Below, one piece after another: positions 35,771-48,700 of a DNA stretch of 64,000 nucleotides. The stretch comes from Parus major (taxonomy: Eukaryota > Chordata > Aves > Passeriformes > Paridae), in contig NC_031783.1 of assembly GCF_001522545.3 (NCBI RefSeq), positions 7,589,433 to 7,653,432 of the forward strand, in the 5' to 3' direction. The number at the start of each line of letters is the position of its first letter. Positions within the stretch are counted from its first letter, which is position 1. A program made the position numbers and the translations under genes. The notes under the pieces are model-generated. The model was not told the origin of the DNA, did not search any database, and was given only the letters and a program-made list of their open reading frames with translations.

Positions 35771-38700
35771 ATGTGTGCTCTGTCTGTTCAGGAAAAAAAC
35801 CCCACTATGTATTCAAGGGTGACATTTATCAGTCAGATGGTCATCAAGTCTCATGTGCTTTGAGCAGCTCCTGTCCTGCAGGAGACAGTCAGTCCTCTGT
35901 GAGCACAGCCTGTCCCTTCAGTGCAGGCTATGACAGGGTTTCAAACTGCTATTTGCAGTGTCAGTCAGCAGCGTCAGGCTCTGAGAATCCAACATTTGAT
36001 GTCAGCTCTGACATGGTGACTGTCACTGCACGTAGCACTCCCCCTACATTTCTTTGGTTACTTTTTTTTTACAGCTGTCAGCTGGGGTAATTCACAGTCT
36101 TTTCTGTTAAATCACATGCTCTCTCCTGGCTTTTATTTGTTCCAGATCTCTGTTTATAGGTGGCTGGATGTGTTTGAGGAAAGGAAAAAAAAAAAGTTTG
36201 TTTCACAGCTATTCCTATTGTGCTTAATTTGAGAATGAATTCAGAAAGTGCGAGTTTCTGTATAAATAATGATGGATTTTTGTGTTTATGAATACAATTT
36301 ATTGCAAACACATAATTCATAAACATGTGAAAGGCAAAGATGTTTTTCTCCTTGTCTTGTGCAGATTGTAAGAAAGCTGTGTACTTTTCCATTTGCAATG
36401 AGAAAAAAGATCTTTTGGAGACTTCTGGAGCGATCTGGGGATAGGTGAGGATCCATCAGCAAGAGCAGGCACTGGGGAGAGAATCTAGATTCTGTGTACT
36501 TCTGGGGAAAAAAGGAAGTGTGGGAAAAACTTGGGTTTAGGTGATAGTGGTGTTTGAGGAAGATGTCTTCTGTTAAATTCCTTGTTTCTCTGCTCTTCAG
36601 GTGAGATATTCTGTGTCTGGTAGACAGAGTTATGGCTGATGTACATCACTTTCAGATATTATCTGTGATTAGGGGATGCAGGGGCTTGCTGAAAGAACTT
36701 TGGAAGAAGCTGTTGTGAAGTTGGAATATGACCTACTCATGTTATTGTTGCTGCAGCATATTTTTATGTAATAACATATTGATAACAGCTTTTCACTGCA
36801 AGTTAGTCAGAAAGGCCTTCATTCCTCGGGGGCATGTCGTGGAGCCAGAGTGATACACTTTTAAAAACAAGGTCACTGCAGCATGTCATGGCTCGTGCAC
36901 TCCAGAGCACAGTAATATTTAGAAATTTAGTTTGCTTTTTTTTTAGCCTATATTTGGGATCCTAAAGGGCAAAGGTTGCTGGAAGAGGCCAAGTTATACC
37001 CAGCAAAGATGCCTTTCAGACCTTGCTCCATTTTCCAAAAATAATTGCTGCTGCCACGGGGAAACACTGGGATGTGTTTATATCACTAGAGATTGTGTGC
37101 TTAATCTGTTCTGTTTTTTCACAATGTTCTATGTGTGCATTATTGATGTTTTAGCACTTTGCACTGCCTGCATGTATTTATCTCTTTGTTAATAAGACAA
37201 ATACTCTTAGACTCATAAAAAACAGCTGACATGAGCTAAATTGGGATGTCCTGACTAAAGACCTTAAGTAAATAAACAGACTTTAATATGGGCAAGTAGT
37301 GCAAACTGTAATTACCTGGGGCTGTGTGCCATGGAACTGGAACAAAAGTCAAACAAGCTAATTTCATTATTTTAATGGAAGTTTGCATCCCATTCATTAG
37401 ACTGACATATGACTCGTCATTAGTAACAGTTCGTTTCAAAAGCTATGGTGGATAAAGGTTGATTAAAAATTAATGAGGCCCAGACCTATTGCATTACCCT
37501 AGTGTCAAGTTGTTTAAGTCTGTGGAGCTAAAATAAGAGCAGGCTTTAAATACTCTCTTGAGTTTTTCTGTTTCATATGATTTATATATTTATGCTCTGG
37601 GCCATGGCGGAGCAAGGACTTGTGAATACTTTCCCTTGCTGTAGATAACATCAATAAATTATACAGTTAAATAAGTTGCCAGCAAAACCAATTGCTGTGT
37701 CATACTGATGCATTTTTAGAAAATGCATTTTGTTGATAATCCAGTAAGTGTAGGAGTTCATTAGCTGGAGCTCTAGTTGCCCTCAATTCCCTGGGAAGTC
37801 AGTGGCATTTGACTGGCACCTAATAAGCCAATTGACCATGACTGGAGTTGTCCTCTTGCCAGCAGCAGTGCTCACGTTTAGTTTTAGGAGCAGGACTCTG
37901 CTATGACCAGGCCAATCTCTTTGAGCAACAGCACGTGGGTAATTTCCCTGGAAGCAGTAACTGGAATACTGAATGTAAATGCAGTCAGTGGAGGTCAGGC
38001 TGGTTTCTGTCACTGTGCTTATCTCCCAAGCTGTCAGCAGCCCTGGTGTGTCACCACGCTTCAGGGGCTTTAGCAGCACCTCAGGGTCATGCTTTGCTTC
38101 ACCCCAGCAGCCAGCAGAGGCTGGGGCTCAGCACACACCCAAAGCCCAAAGGTAATAAGCATTTTATTAACAAATATTGACTCATTCAAATAGCAATCTG
38201 CATTTCTCAGGGATTTTGAAGCCCTCCCTGAAATAGCTTTGTTGCTTACCATTGTATCTTCAATATGCTTAGCTTCAGTTTAAATGTTCTGTGAAACAGC
38301 TGAACTTAAACCAGGAGATTGTCAGAGAGATCTGTAGTGACCATATGGTGTTATAAAATTACAAAAATGTGAGAGAGGGTTGAGCCAGTTCCAATTGCCA
38401 AATTTGCTACTTGCTTCTAATAAACACTGAACTATCTGGCATCTGCTATCCCTCAGGTAATAGCATCAAGAGTGGAAGTAAATGTTTCCTTTTAATTGCA
38501 TTGTTTATGTCTAGAGGGTCCAGGGAGATCATGTGATGTTTATCTAGCTTTTCCATGCATACTGAATCAACCATTTCAGGGAGAACTTTGTTATTCTTGC
38601 CAATTTTCTCTTCAATTAGACTGAAGTTTCACTTGTCATTTTTTGGAGTCGTATGTATGAGTTCAGAAGTGAAAGTCCCAGCAGTTACTTTCAGTATGTT

Positions 38701-39142
38701 TTTTTATAGGACTGTTTCTTTTATTTTCACTCTTATTTAGTATTTTGGCAAAGAAAAACTAGGTCAGTACTTTCAAGGAAATCTGTGGATGAAAGTGCAG
38801 AATGATAGAGATTTAGGGCTCTTTGGGTCAGAGAGGGCTTTGGGAATCAAGTTCTATTATTTGAACCAAAAGGAATTTAGTAGAGCTACAGTTGAGGGAA
38901 TTTCTGTGAAAAACCTCTACTGAATGTGACTGCCCCCATTCTTCCCACCCTGCAAAAAGTAGCAGTCTATTACATGTAGAAAATTCTTTGTGCAACGACT
39001 AGAATTTTGTGTAGTTACACAGAAATCTCTCATGCTTTCTGTAGGAGATAATTAGAATAAATTGTGCATGTACCTTCTTGGAATTGTCTTCCTGTGAGGA
39101 GAGGATAATCCTGTCTACAGGACATCTTCCAGCAATGACCCC

Positions 39143-39699
39143 TGTGCTGCTCTTGGCTGGGACAGAGCTGGTTTTCTTCACAGCAGCTGATAAGGGCCTG
39201 TGTTTTGGATTTGTGCTGGAAACAGTGTTGATAGTTCAGAGATGTTTCGTTTATTTCTGGTCAGCACAGAGCCGAGGCCTTTTCTACTCCTCACTCCTCA
39301 GTGAGGAGCCTGGGGATGCACAAGGGGTAGGGAGGGGACACAGCTGGGACAGCTGAGCCCAGGTGACCCAAGGGATGCTCCATGTCGTGCTCAGTGTATA
39401 AAGCTGGGGGAAGGAGGAGGACAGGCAACACACACACATTTGGAGTGGTGGTGTTTCTCTTTCCAGGGCACCATTAGGAGTGATGGAGTCCTGCTCTCCT
39501 GAACACCTATGGCCAGCGGTGAATGAGTTCCTCCTTCTGCTTTGCTTGTGTGTGCAGCTCTTGCTTTATCTGTTAAACTGTCTTTAGCTGTTGAGATGAG
39601 TTTTCTCACTCAGTTCTTCCACTCTCACTCCATCCCAGGTGGGGAGAGCGAGCGAGCAGCTGTGGATGCTTAGCTGCTGGCTGAGGTTAAACCACAATA
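39143..39699 (+). mobile_element. Solo ERVL-type LTR, plus strand
   Basis: From memory of avian repeat consensi, the block follows an ERVL-type LTR from end to end. It starts TGTGCTGCTCTTGGCTGGGA; then GACAGAGCTGGTTTTCTTCA; GTGTTTTGGATTTGTGCTGG; GGGGACACAGCTGGGACAGC; a TATA box (TATAAA, 39397-39402) before GCTGGGGGAAG; a degraded polyadenylation signal (GTTAAA, 39572-39577, where the family has ATTAAA); and the terminal GAGGTTAAACCACAA. Length is about 555 bases, roughly what I would expect of a complete LTR. No internal retroviral genes flank it, so it is a solo LTR left by recombination. No clear target-site duplication is seen, suggesting age. Exact ends are uncertain by a few bases. Confidence 0.78.
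39397..39402 (+). promoter_or_regulatory. TATA box of the ERVL-type LTR
   Basis: TATAAA sits in the expected place, between the GGGATGCTCCATG segment and GCTGGGGGAAGG, where the LTR promoter normally lies. Whether it still drives transcription is unknown. Confidence 0.6.
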
Positions 39700-41429
39700 G
39701 TTCTGAATGGAAATGAGCTGTTTCCTTTGACAAGGTTAGGAAACATCAGGGATATGCTTCTGTCTGAATGGGGAAATGACCCAGGAGCCCATGGAATTAC
39801 GTGGCATAAAGGATTTGCTGAGTCAGTGGGAAAATCTTCTGCTTCATGTGGGAAGGCTGGGACTGGATTCAGCTGAACTCAGCGGCTGCAGGAGCCACAG
39901 CTGGAATGTGCAGAGAAAAAGCAGCTCCACAGAAGTGGAGGCCTGTCAGTTTGACAAACACTGCTGTACAGCTCATGTCACCCAGGAGCAGTAATTCCCA
40001 TGCTGAAGTGCATGTCTGATTGGCAAAGCCTTGAGATAAATTCCGCCCCTGGCTGAGGCGCTCTGTGACACCAGTGTGAGCGGTCACAGCCTCTTCTTGG
40101 GATTGCCCAGAGGGCTGGACACATTTTTGATGATACAAATTGTCAAATTCCATTAACACCTCCGTAAGTATTTGGAATTTCCTGCTCATCCCCAATGTGT
40201 GAGGTGTTAAGAGGCAGTGTAACACAGCAAACTTACAGGCACTTGTTCCTTCAGCATCAAGTCAGCTGGCTCAGTGCACAGAGCCTCCAGACACGGATAG
40301 ATTCACCTGCCTGGGACAGAGATAATGTCTCATCAGGAGTCCCTTCTGTCCTCTCCCCCTTTCCAGAGCATCATTTGTTGCCAGGGGAAGCTTCTGGTGT
40401 GAGCTGGGGGCTCTGCCTTGGCAGCTGCTGCACAGGACTCAGGGCATGGGGAGTGGGGCAGGAGGGTCTCACTGGCACCCGAATGCCGTGAGCTTCCAGA
40501 ATTCCCTTTAAACCAGGGCTGAGGCCAGAACAGGGTAAGTAGGAAAGTGCCATTTTAAATTAAAAAGGCTGCCTGGGAAGCTATGCAGTCCTTGGGCACT
40601 GGGAGTTACCCCAAGGGCCAATTTCTAGCTGTTTGAGCCTGATCTTTGTTGGTGCTGACAGCACCTGGCAGATGTGTTCATCTTTTCGTGTGCAAGTAAT
40701 TAAGCTTCTGCCTCTTTATCACCACCACTTTTTGTGCCAAAGGAACACAGGGTTTTAAGAAAACCCATGTTTGGCTTAGTATTTGGAGAAGAGAGACAAT
40801 AAAGTTCACATGTTGTTGGGGGAGGTCATCTGTTTGTGATGTTTGAATCATAAATAATTCATCGTGTGAGTACCAGTGATACAGAAAAAAGATTCATAAT
40901 TTCCTTGAGCCTGTAAATATCCAAATGTTACACTCAAAAATTAAATAAAAGCAGTTATATGAAACATATTCTGTAGCACATCTTGTTTAACTGGAGTAAG
41001 TAGAGCTGGCAGTTTTTCCAGGCTTGGAAATAAAAAGGATTTTATAGATGTTACATGTATAGGTGCTAGGATCATATGGAGCTTTTAAGTTGTTTATTAT
41101 GATTTTGTCTTCGTTGTGTTGTGGTAAAGGAATTGTACAATACAGTTTTATATTCTTAGATAAGGGGCTCCTGTAATGCTGGGAGGTGAAGGTGGGTGTG
41201 GAATCTGTGAAGTCCCTCCAGAATAGCCCAGTGTGGAGCTATGTAATTGCTGATTTGGCAGCCTGTGTTACCTTGTACTGATGAATTTCTGTGGCAGTGC
41301 TGGGGCTGAAGGGGTGCATATTTTGGTACCTCAGAGAGGAGCTGGGGCCTTGATTGAGCCCCCTGAGGGAGCTGCACTGCTGGTTAAGCCTGGGGACCCC
41401 ATCCTGGCCTGGCAAATGGGGCTGGAAGG
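39700..41429. other. Unique noncoding sequence between two LTR-like blocks
   Basis: No gene or repeat is recognised. The GC content is slightly raised from 40040 to 40540. Reading frames on both strands overlap each other and are not supported. Confidence 0.6.
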
Positions 41430-42035
41430 GTGGCCACCATCCTGAACACCAAGTGTAGGCATAAAAACTTTCCAGGGTTGTTGGTCTGAGCAGCAACGTG
41501 GCCTGAGAGCGACCAGCGCCTCTTCAGCCCTTCAGGAGAGCACAACAAAAACTTCAGGCAGACAAAAGCCAAGGGATGGGTCTTTCTTTGGTGCTGCAGG
41601 AACAGCCCACTCACTAAAGAGAGTCCAGGGACAAAGATAAATTGCACGGAGGCTCCAGGGTTATATAGGGGTAAAGGGGGTGGATCAGAGGGTCAGGATC
41701 CAATGGGAGCAGGGGAAAATGGTGCAGAGGCGGGGCTAGGGACAGGAACAGCCAATAGGAAAACAGGGGTGGGGCACCACAGCAAACTGGGGCCAATGGG
41801 GATTGAGGGAAGGGAGAACATTCTAGGGAACTTACAGATAAGACAAAGGGGGGTTGGACAGGGTGACAAACTTGGCAAACCAAGGGGAACAAACTTAGCA
41901 GCACATTAAGACATAACTGTGAAGATCTGTGGGAGAGAGGCCCTCTCTCGCCCCAACCTCAGGAAGTGTTACTTGTTGCCTCCTTTCCAGGATTGAGGCA
42001 CACAGACTTTAGTCTTAGACCCTTGGGCTTCCACA
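41430..42035 (-). mobile_element. Probable LTR (promoter-bearing block), minus strand
   Basis: Read on the minus strand, this block has the layout of a retroviral U3-R region: three inverted CCAAT boxes (ATTGG opposite 41793-41797, 41752-41756 and 41700-41704), a GC box (opposite 41727-41736), then CCCTATATAACCC (TATA opposite 41661-41667) about 38 bases beyond the last CCAAT. It would begin TGTGGAAGCCCAAGGG at 42035. No AATAAA is visible downstream of the TATA, the other end is unclear and no target duplication was found. I do not recognise the family. The alternative is a host promoter with minus-strand transcription. No viral coding sequence is present. Confidence 0.5.
41661..41797 (-). 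promoter_or_regulatory. TATA, GC box and triple CCAAT promoter, minus strand
   Basis: On the minus strand the order is ATTGG, ATTGG, GC box (GCCCCGCCTC), ATTGG, then TATATAA, all within about 140 bases. This spacing is that of a strong polymerase II promoter, and the predicted start is about 30 bases beyond the TATA, near 41632. These motifs are read directly from the sequence; activity is inferred. Confidence 0.6.
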
Positions 42036-42393
42036 CAGGGTATCAGTGACTCTGCAAAAATACTACAAAAGCAATGATTTTAACTGAAAAATCGATGTTA
42101 CTTTTATAAATAAAACAATTATTTTCTTTCTTGACTGGGTTAACTTTCTGCCCCAAGGACTGGGGGTGCTGGCAGCCAGCACACAATTATCATTCGAGTG
42201 CAAATTAAATGGCTTCTGTTTCTTGATTAAAGCAGGAATGAGGACAAATATTTAAAGACAATGAAAGAACTGCTTTGGCGTGACAGAGGCACCAGGGGCA
42301 ACTGGACTTGCTTAAAAATGAAACCAAGATAAATGTATTTTTAAAGAATTAGAGCTAAGAAAATAATATTTTTTTCCCCTGCAGAAGGTTTGT

Positions 42394-42459
42394 GTAGTGG
42401 TTTGGGTTTTTTTGGTTTGGTTTATGTGGTTGGGTGTGATTTTTTTTGTTTTTTTTTTA
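42394..42459. repeat. T/G-rich low-complexity tract
   Basis: Runs of T and G (GGTTTGG, GGGTTTTTTT, TGGTTGGG) end in two long T runs. It is simple sequence with no fixed period. Confidence 0.8.
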
Positions 42460-45400
42460 CAACTGAATGCAGTAAACAGGAACTCAGATGAAAGAGTGGA
42501 GGACTGGAAAATGCAACTCTAGTTCTGCTATACTATCTCTGATTTTTGAAAGTTAAACCTGGGAAATATTTTTTTTGAGAGCTGGCATATTTGGAATTGA
42601 TACCCTTTAATCTTTAAAATAAGAGATTTGTTACAAGAATAGAGATTGGTCAAAGAAAGGTTAAAGTTTAAATAAAATTCAAGTTTTTGTTTAGGACTAA
42701 CTTTTAAAAACACAAAGAACTTGTGACATTCCTGCTGAATTCATTAGGCCTGGATTTCATTCAGGTTTTCTCCCAGTTTGATTTAACTGCAGGTGACTGC
42801 AACAGATGGGAGAGCCTTGATGTAGGTGTGTAGCCAGTGATACTGTTCAGTGATTCCTCCTTTTGCAATTAAGTTTGAAATGGACTCGGGCAGTGCATTC
42901 ATGGTGCCTCTCCTGGTGGCTGAATAGTGTAATGTTGCTCAGGTTGGGTCCTTGAACACAGAGGGAGTCTGTTGTATTCTCCCCTGCTTTTACAGACAGT
43001 ACTCAGGAGAGGAACTAACAAGAATTTGATATAATCTGATTTTTCTAATTAGTGTAAAATTGAATAATTTAAGGAATAAAATAAGAGCAAAACAACAACA
43101 AATGCAATAACTTATGGTTGCTTTGTTGTAGTAAAATCAAGCATTTGAGAACCTTAAGCTTATTCTAACAGTCCCTCCCCAAATGGTGGGAGGAGTATTT
43201 ATTCATCTGGAACAGACAATGTATATCTTTTAAATGCCAATCTCAGATTTTATAAATAAGAGTTAGACCAAATCATGTACAGGAGATGTAGTGTTTGTTT
43301 AATTAGGAAGCTGAGCTGAGCTAAATCCTGTGGCAGATGTTGCCATGTATAATGTAATAAATAAAAGTCTTTATGGGACCCAGCAGGCAGCAGAGCTCTC
43401 AGTTAGCAGATGGCAAAATATTAAACTGGCAGTGCAGTAACTTAGCTGACTGTGTCAGCTGGACCAGACCCAGGTTCAGCACAAGCATGAATCAACTTCA
43501 CATAGGAGGTGTCACCCAGCCCGTGTTTCTGCCATGGATGTTAATACTGTCTTTAATACAGTACACGATAGAAGGTTTTTCATCCAGCAAGATGATGTTG
43601 CAGTAGAAGTCAGTCCTGGCCTGACATGATCTCTGCTGTGCAAGACAACAAAAGATCTTTTACAAGAGAGGAACAGAACAGATGTGCTGCTCAGTCCAAA
43701 CTAAGTGGTGATACTGAGATGTCAAACCTGTTAGAATTAACCCCTGTGGAGCCTGGCAGGTGAGAAAATGCCTTTTGCTTCAGAGAAGTTGTTGCATCGG
43801 GCACTTGGCATCAGCTGTGTGTCACAGCCTCAAGTGGGTGTGTGGCAGTACTAATGCAGAAAAGCTGTCCCTGCACAGCTGGACCCAAACTGTCCATTGC
43901 CTCCAGAGATCCCAAGTCCTGCAGGATGAGAGGACTTCTGCAATTCGTTGCTGTGCAATCAGGTCATGCTTTTCACCCCAGTTTCCTTCTGGCTTTCCTT
44001 TAGGTGTAAATGCACACACATCTCTTCAGGCATTATTCTGTTGTCCCCTGCTGGGACATCAGTTGTCATCTCCTGAGGCTCCCTGCACTGCAGGCTGGCT
44101 GTGCCTCACCTGCAGCTGCCCCTGACCATCGCTGCTGTGCCTCCCAGTGATGGCATCTTCCCTGGGCCCAGCTCAGGCTCTAATTTAAGACTGATATTAG
44201 AGTTTATTTTAGCCCAATCCCATGATGTTTAAGCCCATCTTAAATGCAGTTGTCTGAACAGCAGGTGTTTATGACAGAGTAAAACAGGATAGATTGCAAA
44301 GCAATGGGGAAGGCAAAATGATCTGTACAAACTTCAGAATCTAGCACAAAGCAGTTAATCACCCACTTACCACGGTGACTTGCATGTGCATATGTTGATT
44401 TTAATACACCTTTGTGGAAAAAGAAGGGTTTCCAATGATTAGCTGCTTTCTTTGGCTTTAGAGAATTTCATACAGGGATGATAGTGAATACAAGACTTTT
44501 GGTTGTTGTTTCATTCTTTTGTCTCTCTCCTGTTGGTAGGCAGCTCATACCAACTTCTGGACAAAGTGGAAGATTAGACAGGTTTTAAAATTCTTTTGAA
44601 AAAGCAAGCCAGTTGCTCACATAGCTATATCTCAAAAATACAGCCCAAGTAAAGTGCAGCTTGTAAAACAGCAAATTGTTTAAGGAAAACAAGGTAGTGT
44701 TTGCTCTTTTAGCTATGCTCATTTAAATGGAAAAAAAAGTATATTTAACCTTGTTTCTAAGGGATAAAATGTACTGGCTTTTTAAAACACATATGGCCCC
44801 TTGAAAAAGCAAGATTTTATTTTTTTATTTTTCCATTTCTATCACCTCTGGGAAGATGGGATGGATTGAGTTGAGGTAGAGCACCCAGTATCCTCCAAGA
44901 GAACATTGCTGTCCTACAGCCAAGCTCAGCTATGACTGTGTTGCATCAAAACCCCACAGGAACAACACAAGTACTCATTCCCTTAGAAAACACTTTGAGA
45001 CATTTGAATATTTTGTGTCATTTGAGGTACCTGGAGGGTGTAATAGTAAACAGGTTTTATTTTCTCCCATGCATAATGAAGCCCAAAGCTCTGAGCAGAG
45101 CTGCAGAAGGTGGGATGGGAGGGGAAGGTGACTTTGCACTGGTTTGGTTTCCCTGCTTTAGGAGATTAACCAGGATTGTTCCTGCTCCTGCAATGCAGAC
45201 TGTTCTAACAGCTGATACTCCAAGAATCTCACCTAACTGCTGCAAAGACTTTCTGACTATACCACACAATCTGCTGGGGGTCCTGAAAAATCAGTAGCTC
45301 TTTCTTGCCAAGAGAAAACAGTGAAGCTTTACTGTGGGAAAATCCTGTGGGATATGATGGCTAAGTCTCTGTGTAAAGGAAATGACAGTGTAAAAATGCT

Positions 45401-45701
45401 AATTTCCTTCTTATCTTTTGCTTAGTACATGAAAAGGTGGCATTGTACTTGCCAGGATTTCTAAGCATTGATATGTTAGTCTTAAATTAGGAAGAATCCA
45501 AAATCTGAGATTTAGTCAATTTGGTCACTGAATTGAGATTCCACCAGAGAAGTTCAGGAGTGTCGACTTGATTTCAGTTGTTGGCTTCTTCCAGAAGCAG
45601 CCATCATGGCAAGAAGAATGATCACCAAGATCAGCCACAAATAACTGTATTTAGAGATGTGAGAAGGTAATTCAGAGATAGCAAGGAGGTATAGAATTCT
45701 T

Positions 45702-45748
45702 GATGTGTGTATGTATACACATATGTATATGTGTATTTATATGTGTTA
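45702..45748. repeat. TG/TA dinucleotide-rich microsatellite
   Basis: Alternating TG and TA steps include a self-complementary core (GTATACACATATGTATAT). It is a degenerate dinucleotide repeat able to adopt unusual structures, but no function is implied. Confidence 0.8.
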
Positions 45749-48700
45749 CAAGGACCAAATCAAAGACATCTAGAAGGAGAATCATGTTCAGAAATAATGC
45801 AGTTAAATATAGACAGTTCAAGTGGCTGAGTGGACAGAATTTCAGTATTTTCCTAACCACTGGCATAAACCTACTCCCATTAAATACTAAAAAGTCCTCA
45901 ATTTCAGACAGTCGAGGTTTGGAAAATCTCACCCTAAAATCCATCTGTTGAGTCCTGACTCCTAAAAGCACCTTTTTAGCATTGAATGGGGTTACTCAAT
46001 TCAGATTATTCTCAGTCTAAATATTTGATGAGGAAATCTTCCTAGTAGCCACTTTTAAGCCCATTTAAGTTTGCACAATTCAAGTTAGAGTTGGATCAGT
46101 GCAGTGCCTGCAGCAATGGTTAACAGTAATCCTTTATCTCCTAAAGACTGTGGAAATTATGTTCTTTGTACGAACTTACAAAAGCAACAGATGATGTGTC
46201 AAGACAGTAATTTAAACTATGAATCTGCCCTTGCCTAAAGATGAACTTCTGCAAAAGAAAAATGAATAAAGTGCTAGAGGCAGACAAGCAGAATCTGTGG
46301 ATAAGTGCATCAGTTTTTGTTACTGACAGATCTCGTGTTTGTAATAAAACTGAAGTGCTGTGAGGTCAGTGTCAGAATGAAACTACACTTGTTTTCACAA
46401 ACAGGCTGATGTGATGGTAATAGTAGCTATTAACAGGGTTGACACAGCTATCTGCCAAATAGAAAAATGAGTTCTCCTCATCACAAAATGAGCAAAGTTG
46501 GAGGAATAATAAATCAGAAAATTAGTTAAGACATCGTTTATCTTTCAGGGCTTTGTGACATTGCAGCTTAGAGTCCTTCAGGACATAAATTAATTTATTG
46601 CATTTTATTGTTATGAAAATCTCTCAAGGCTGGTATCAGGCTCTGGGAAGTTACATGAGCAGAGGTAACTGTGGTGTTAATTAAGGTATTTGCATGCTTT
46701 TGTTCAAGATGTGACCAGTTTGCTGTAAACTGTTGAATTATTCTTCTTCCTCTGAGCCCTTTAAGGAAAATGGGAATTCCAAAATGAGTAACTTCTCTCT
46801 AAGAACTTGTGGCTCTGGCTATCACAGGTGCTGATGGATGGATGGCAGTAACCATTCTATAAAATGAGATGAGGCTGTGCTCTCTTCAGCTTTTCATTTC
46901 TATGTGTAGATTCTGTGCAGGTACTCTAGATTTTCAGTTTTTTTAATTTTAGGCTCTGTCAGCATGAAGAACTGGTGCTATCTAAATTTTCTTATTGGGT
47001 ATTTTTTTGTCCTTTAGGGATTCACAGGTATTTTGTAGTTACATGTCAGAGAATTGCTTCACTTGCCACAGAAATGCACATGCCATTTCTCTTCTTCACA
47101 ACATGCCATTGCATGATGATTAGAGAGGGAGGAACATGAGATGAATATGTTGATCTGCAACTCTAAAGAGGAAAAATAGTAGAATTCTGTCAATTTGTAC
47201 GTTTCACTCTGCTATTTCCTTCAGAAAATAGCTAATCATATATGATAAAATTGTTTCCTTGCTGTGGGGTTATTAACAATTTATGCAACATTTTGAAAAC
47301 TGAAGAAAAGGTAATTGCCTAATACTAACATCCATATTTTAAATGCCTAGCTTCAGTTTTGCTTTTGGACCAGAGATTTTTAAGTCTGTCTTGAAATCCT
47401 AGAATGAACATGCCTGCAAAATTAATACTAAATCTTGAACCAAGGAACTCCCTTAGCTGTGCTCTTCCTCCAGAGAAGAGAAGTTTGTGACAGCTTCTAT
47501 ACAAAGTCACAAAGACCATGAGAATGTGCAGGATGTAGAAATGGAAAGAAAATGGATTCTAACTTACATTCCTTTTATCCTGTAAATATTAAAGGATTCC
47601 TTTTTATATTACTTTAAGGTTTAAAAAAACCCCAAACCAATTGTTCCCTGAAAACCAGACAATGTGGGATTAATTTTTAATCACTGTCTTAATTGCACCT
47701 GGTGGGGCTACAGGAGAATTGGGATGGTGCACAGAGTGTGTAGAAAAGTTTGGATGTGTTCCTTTCCTTACAAAGACAAATGCATATTTAATATCTGTTA
47801 GAGGAGTACTGATATGAAGCTTAGAGTGTCAGCTTGGGTGTTTTTTGGTGGTGTTAAGCTGTCACTCCATCTTTAGCCATGGGGAGAGGCTGGGCAGGAC
47901 ATGGAGGCTGTCTTTGATGTCTGAGTGTGCTCAGCAGGGCCAGGAATGTGGAGCAGATCCGACCCTGAGACAGCAGCAAGTGCCGATGGAGAGGGAGGGA
48001 AGGAGCTGCTGGAAATAAAAGTCCACATTGCACACGAAGGCTTCTGCAAAGGTCTTACCAGATATTTATGAGAAATGCTGTAAGACTGGGAACCCTTATC
48101 AGAGATAAAGGGTGGTATAGATGGTTTTTGGATATGAGAATTCCCAGTATAATTTGTTAGCAAAATGACAGTAAAAGAAGAAAAGAGACCATACTGTTAG
48201 CTTTTAATTTTTTTTAGCATTCTTTAGAGCAGAGACCCAGAATTTTCATCAGTTTGGATTGTTTTGTTCTTTTTCTGCTGAGCAGGTCTTGCTATTTAGT
48301 TTTCCACAAGAATTTTAGCATCACCAGCAAGCAGCATATCACTTTTACAGCACCACTGACTTTCCATCTGCCCTGGGAGCTCAGCTGCTCACAGATTGCT
48401 TTGAGTGCAGTGCTCTGTAATGAGTTGAGTTTCTGGAATAACAAAACTGTTTTGTTTCTTTGAAATGCAGGTCAGGTAGCCTGTGGCACCGAGCACAGAA
48501 TCACTGACGTGGTCAGCAAGCTCCCAGGGTCACATGAAGACTCGTTTACACATTCTCACAAAGACACAAGGGATATGTCCTGCATATGCAGGAACAAAAA
48601 AGGAAGGATGTGATTTTGCTTCTTATGCATTTGATATTTTCTTGGGATCCTGGAAAAGGAGGTATTTCAGCATGGATTTGCAGAGGGACTTCTCACTTGT

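Larger units (their letters stand above)
33718..39142. other. Unique noncoding sequence
   Basis: No gene is recognised. It holds a T-rich/GTT tract near 33919-33970 and a 13-base exact tandem pair (AAAAATGTTATTT) at 35745-35770. Bases 35380-35620 and 37230-37480 are complex AT-rich sequence without simple repeats and could be conserved regulatory DNA, which cannot be judged from one genome. Confidence 0.6.

Noticed and set aside
39143..42035. Complete provirus bounded by the LTR-like blocks at 39.1 and 41.4 kb
   Set aside because: The two blocks are in opposite orientation and do not resemble each other, and no gag, pol or env remnants are seen between them.
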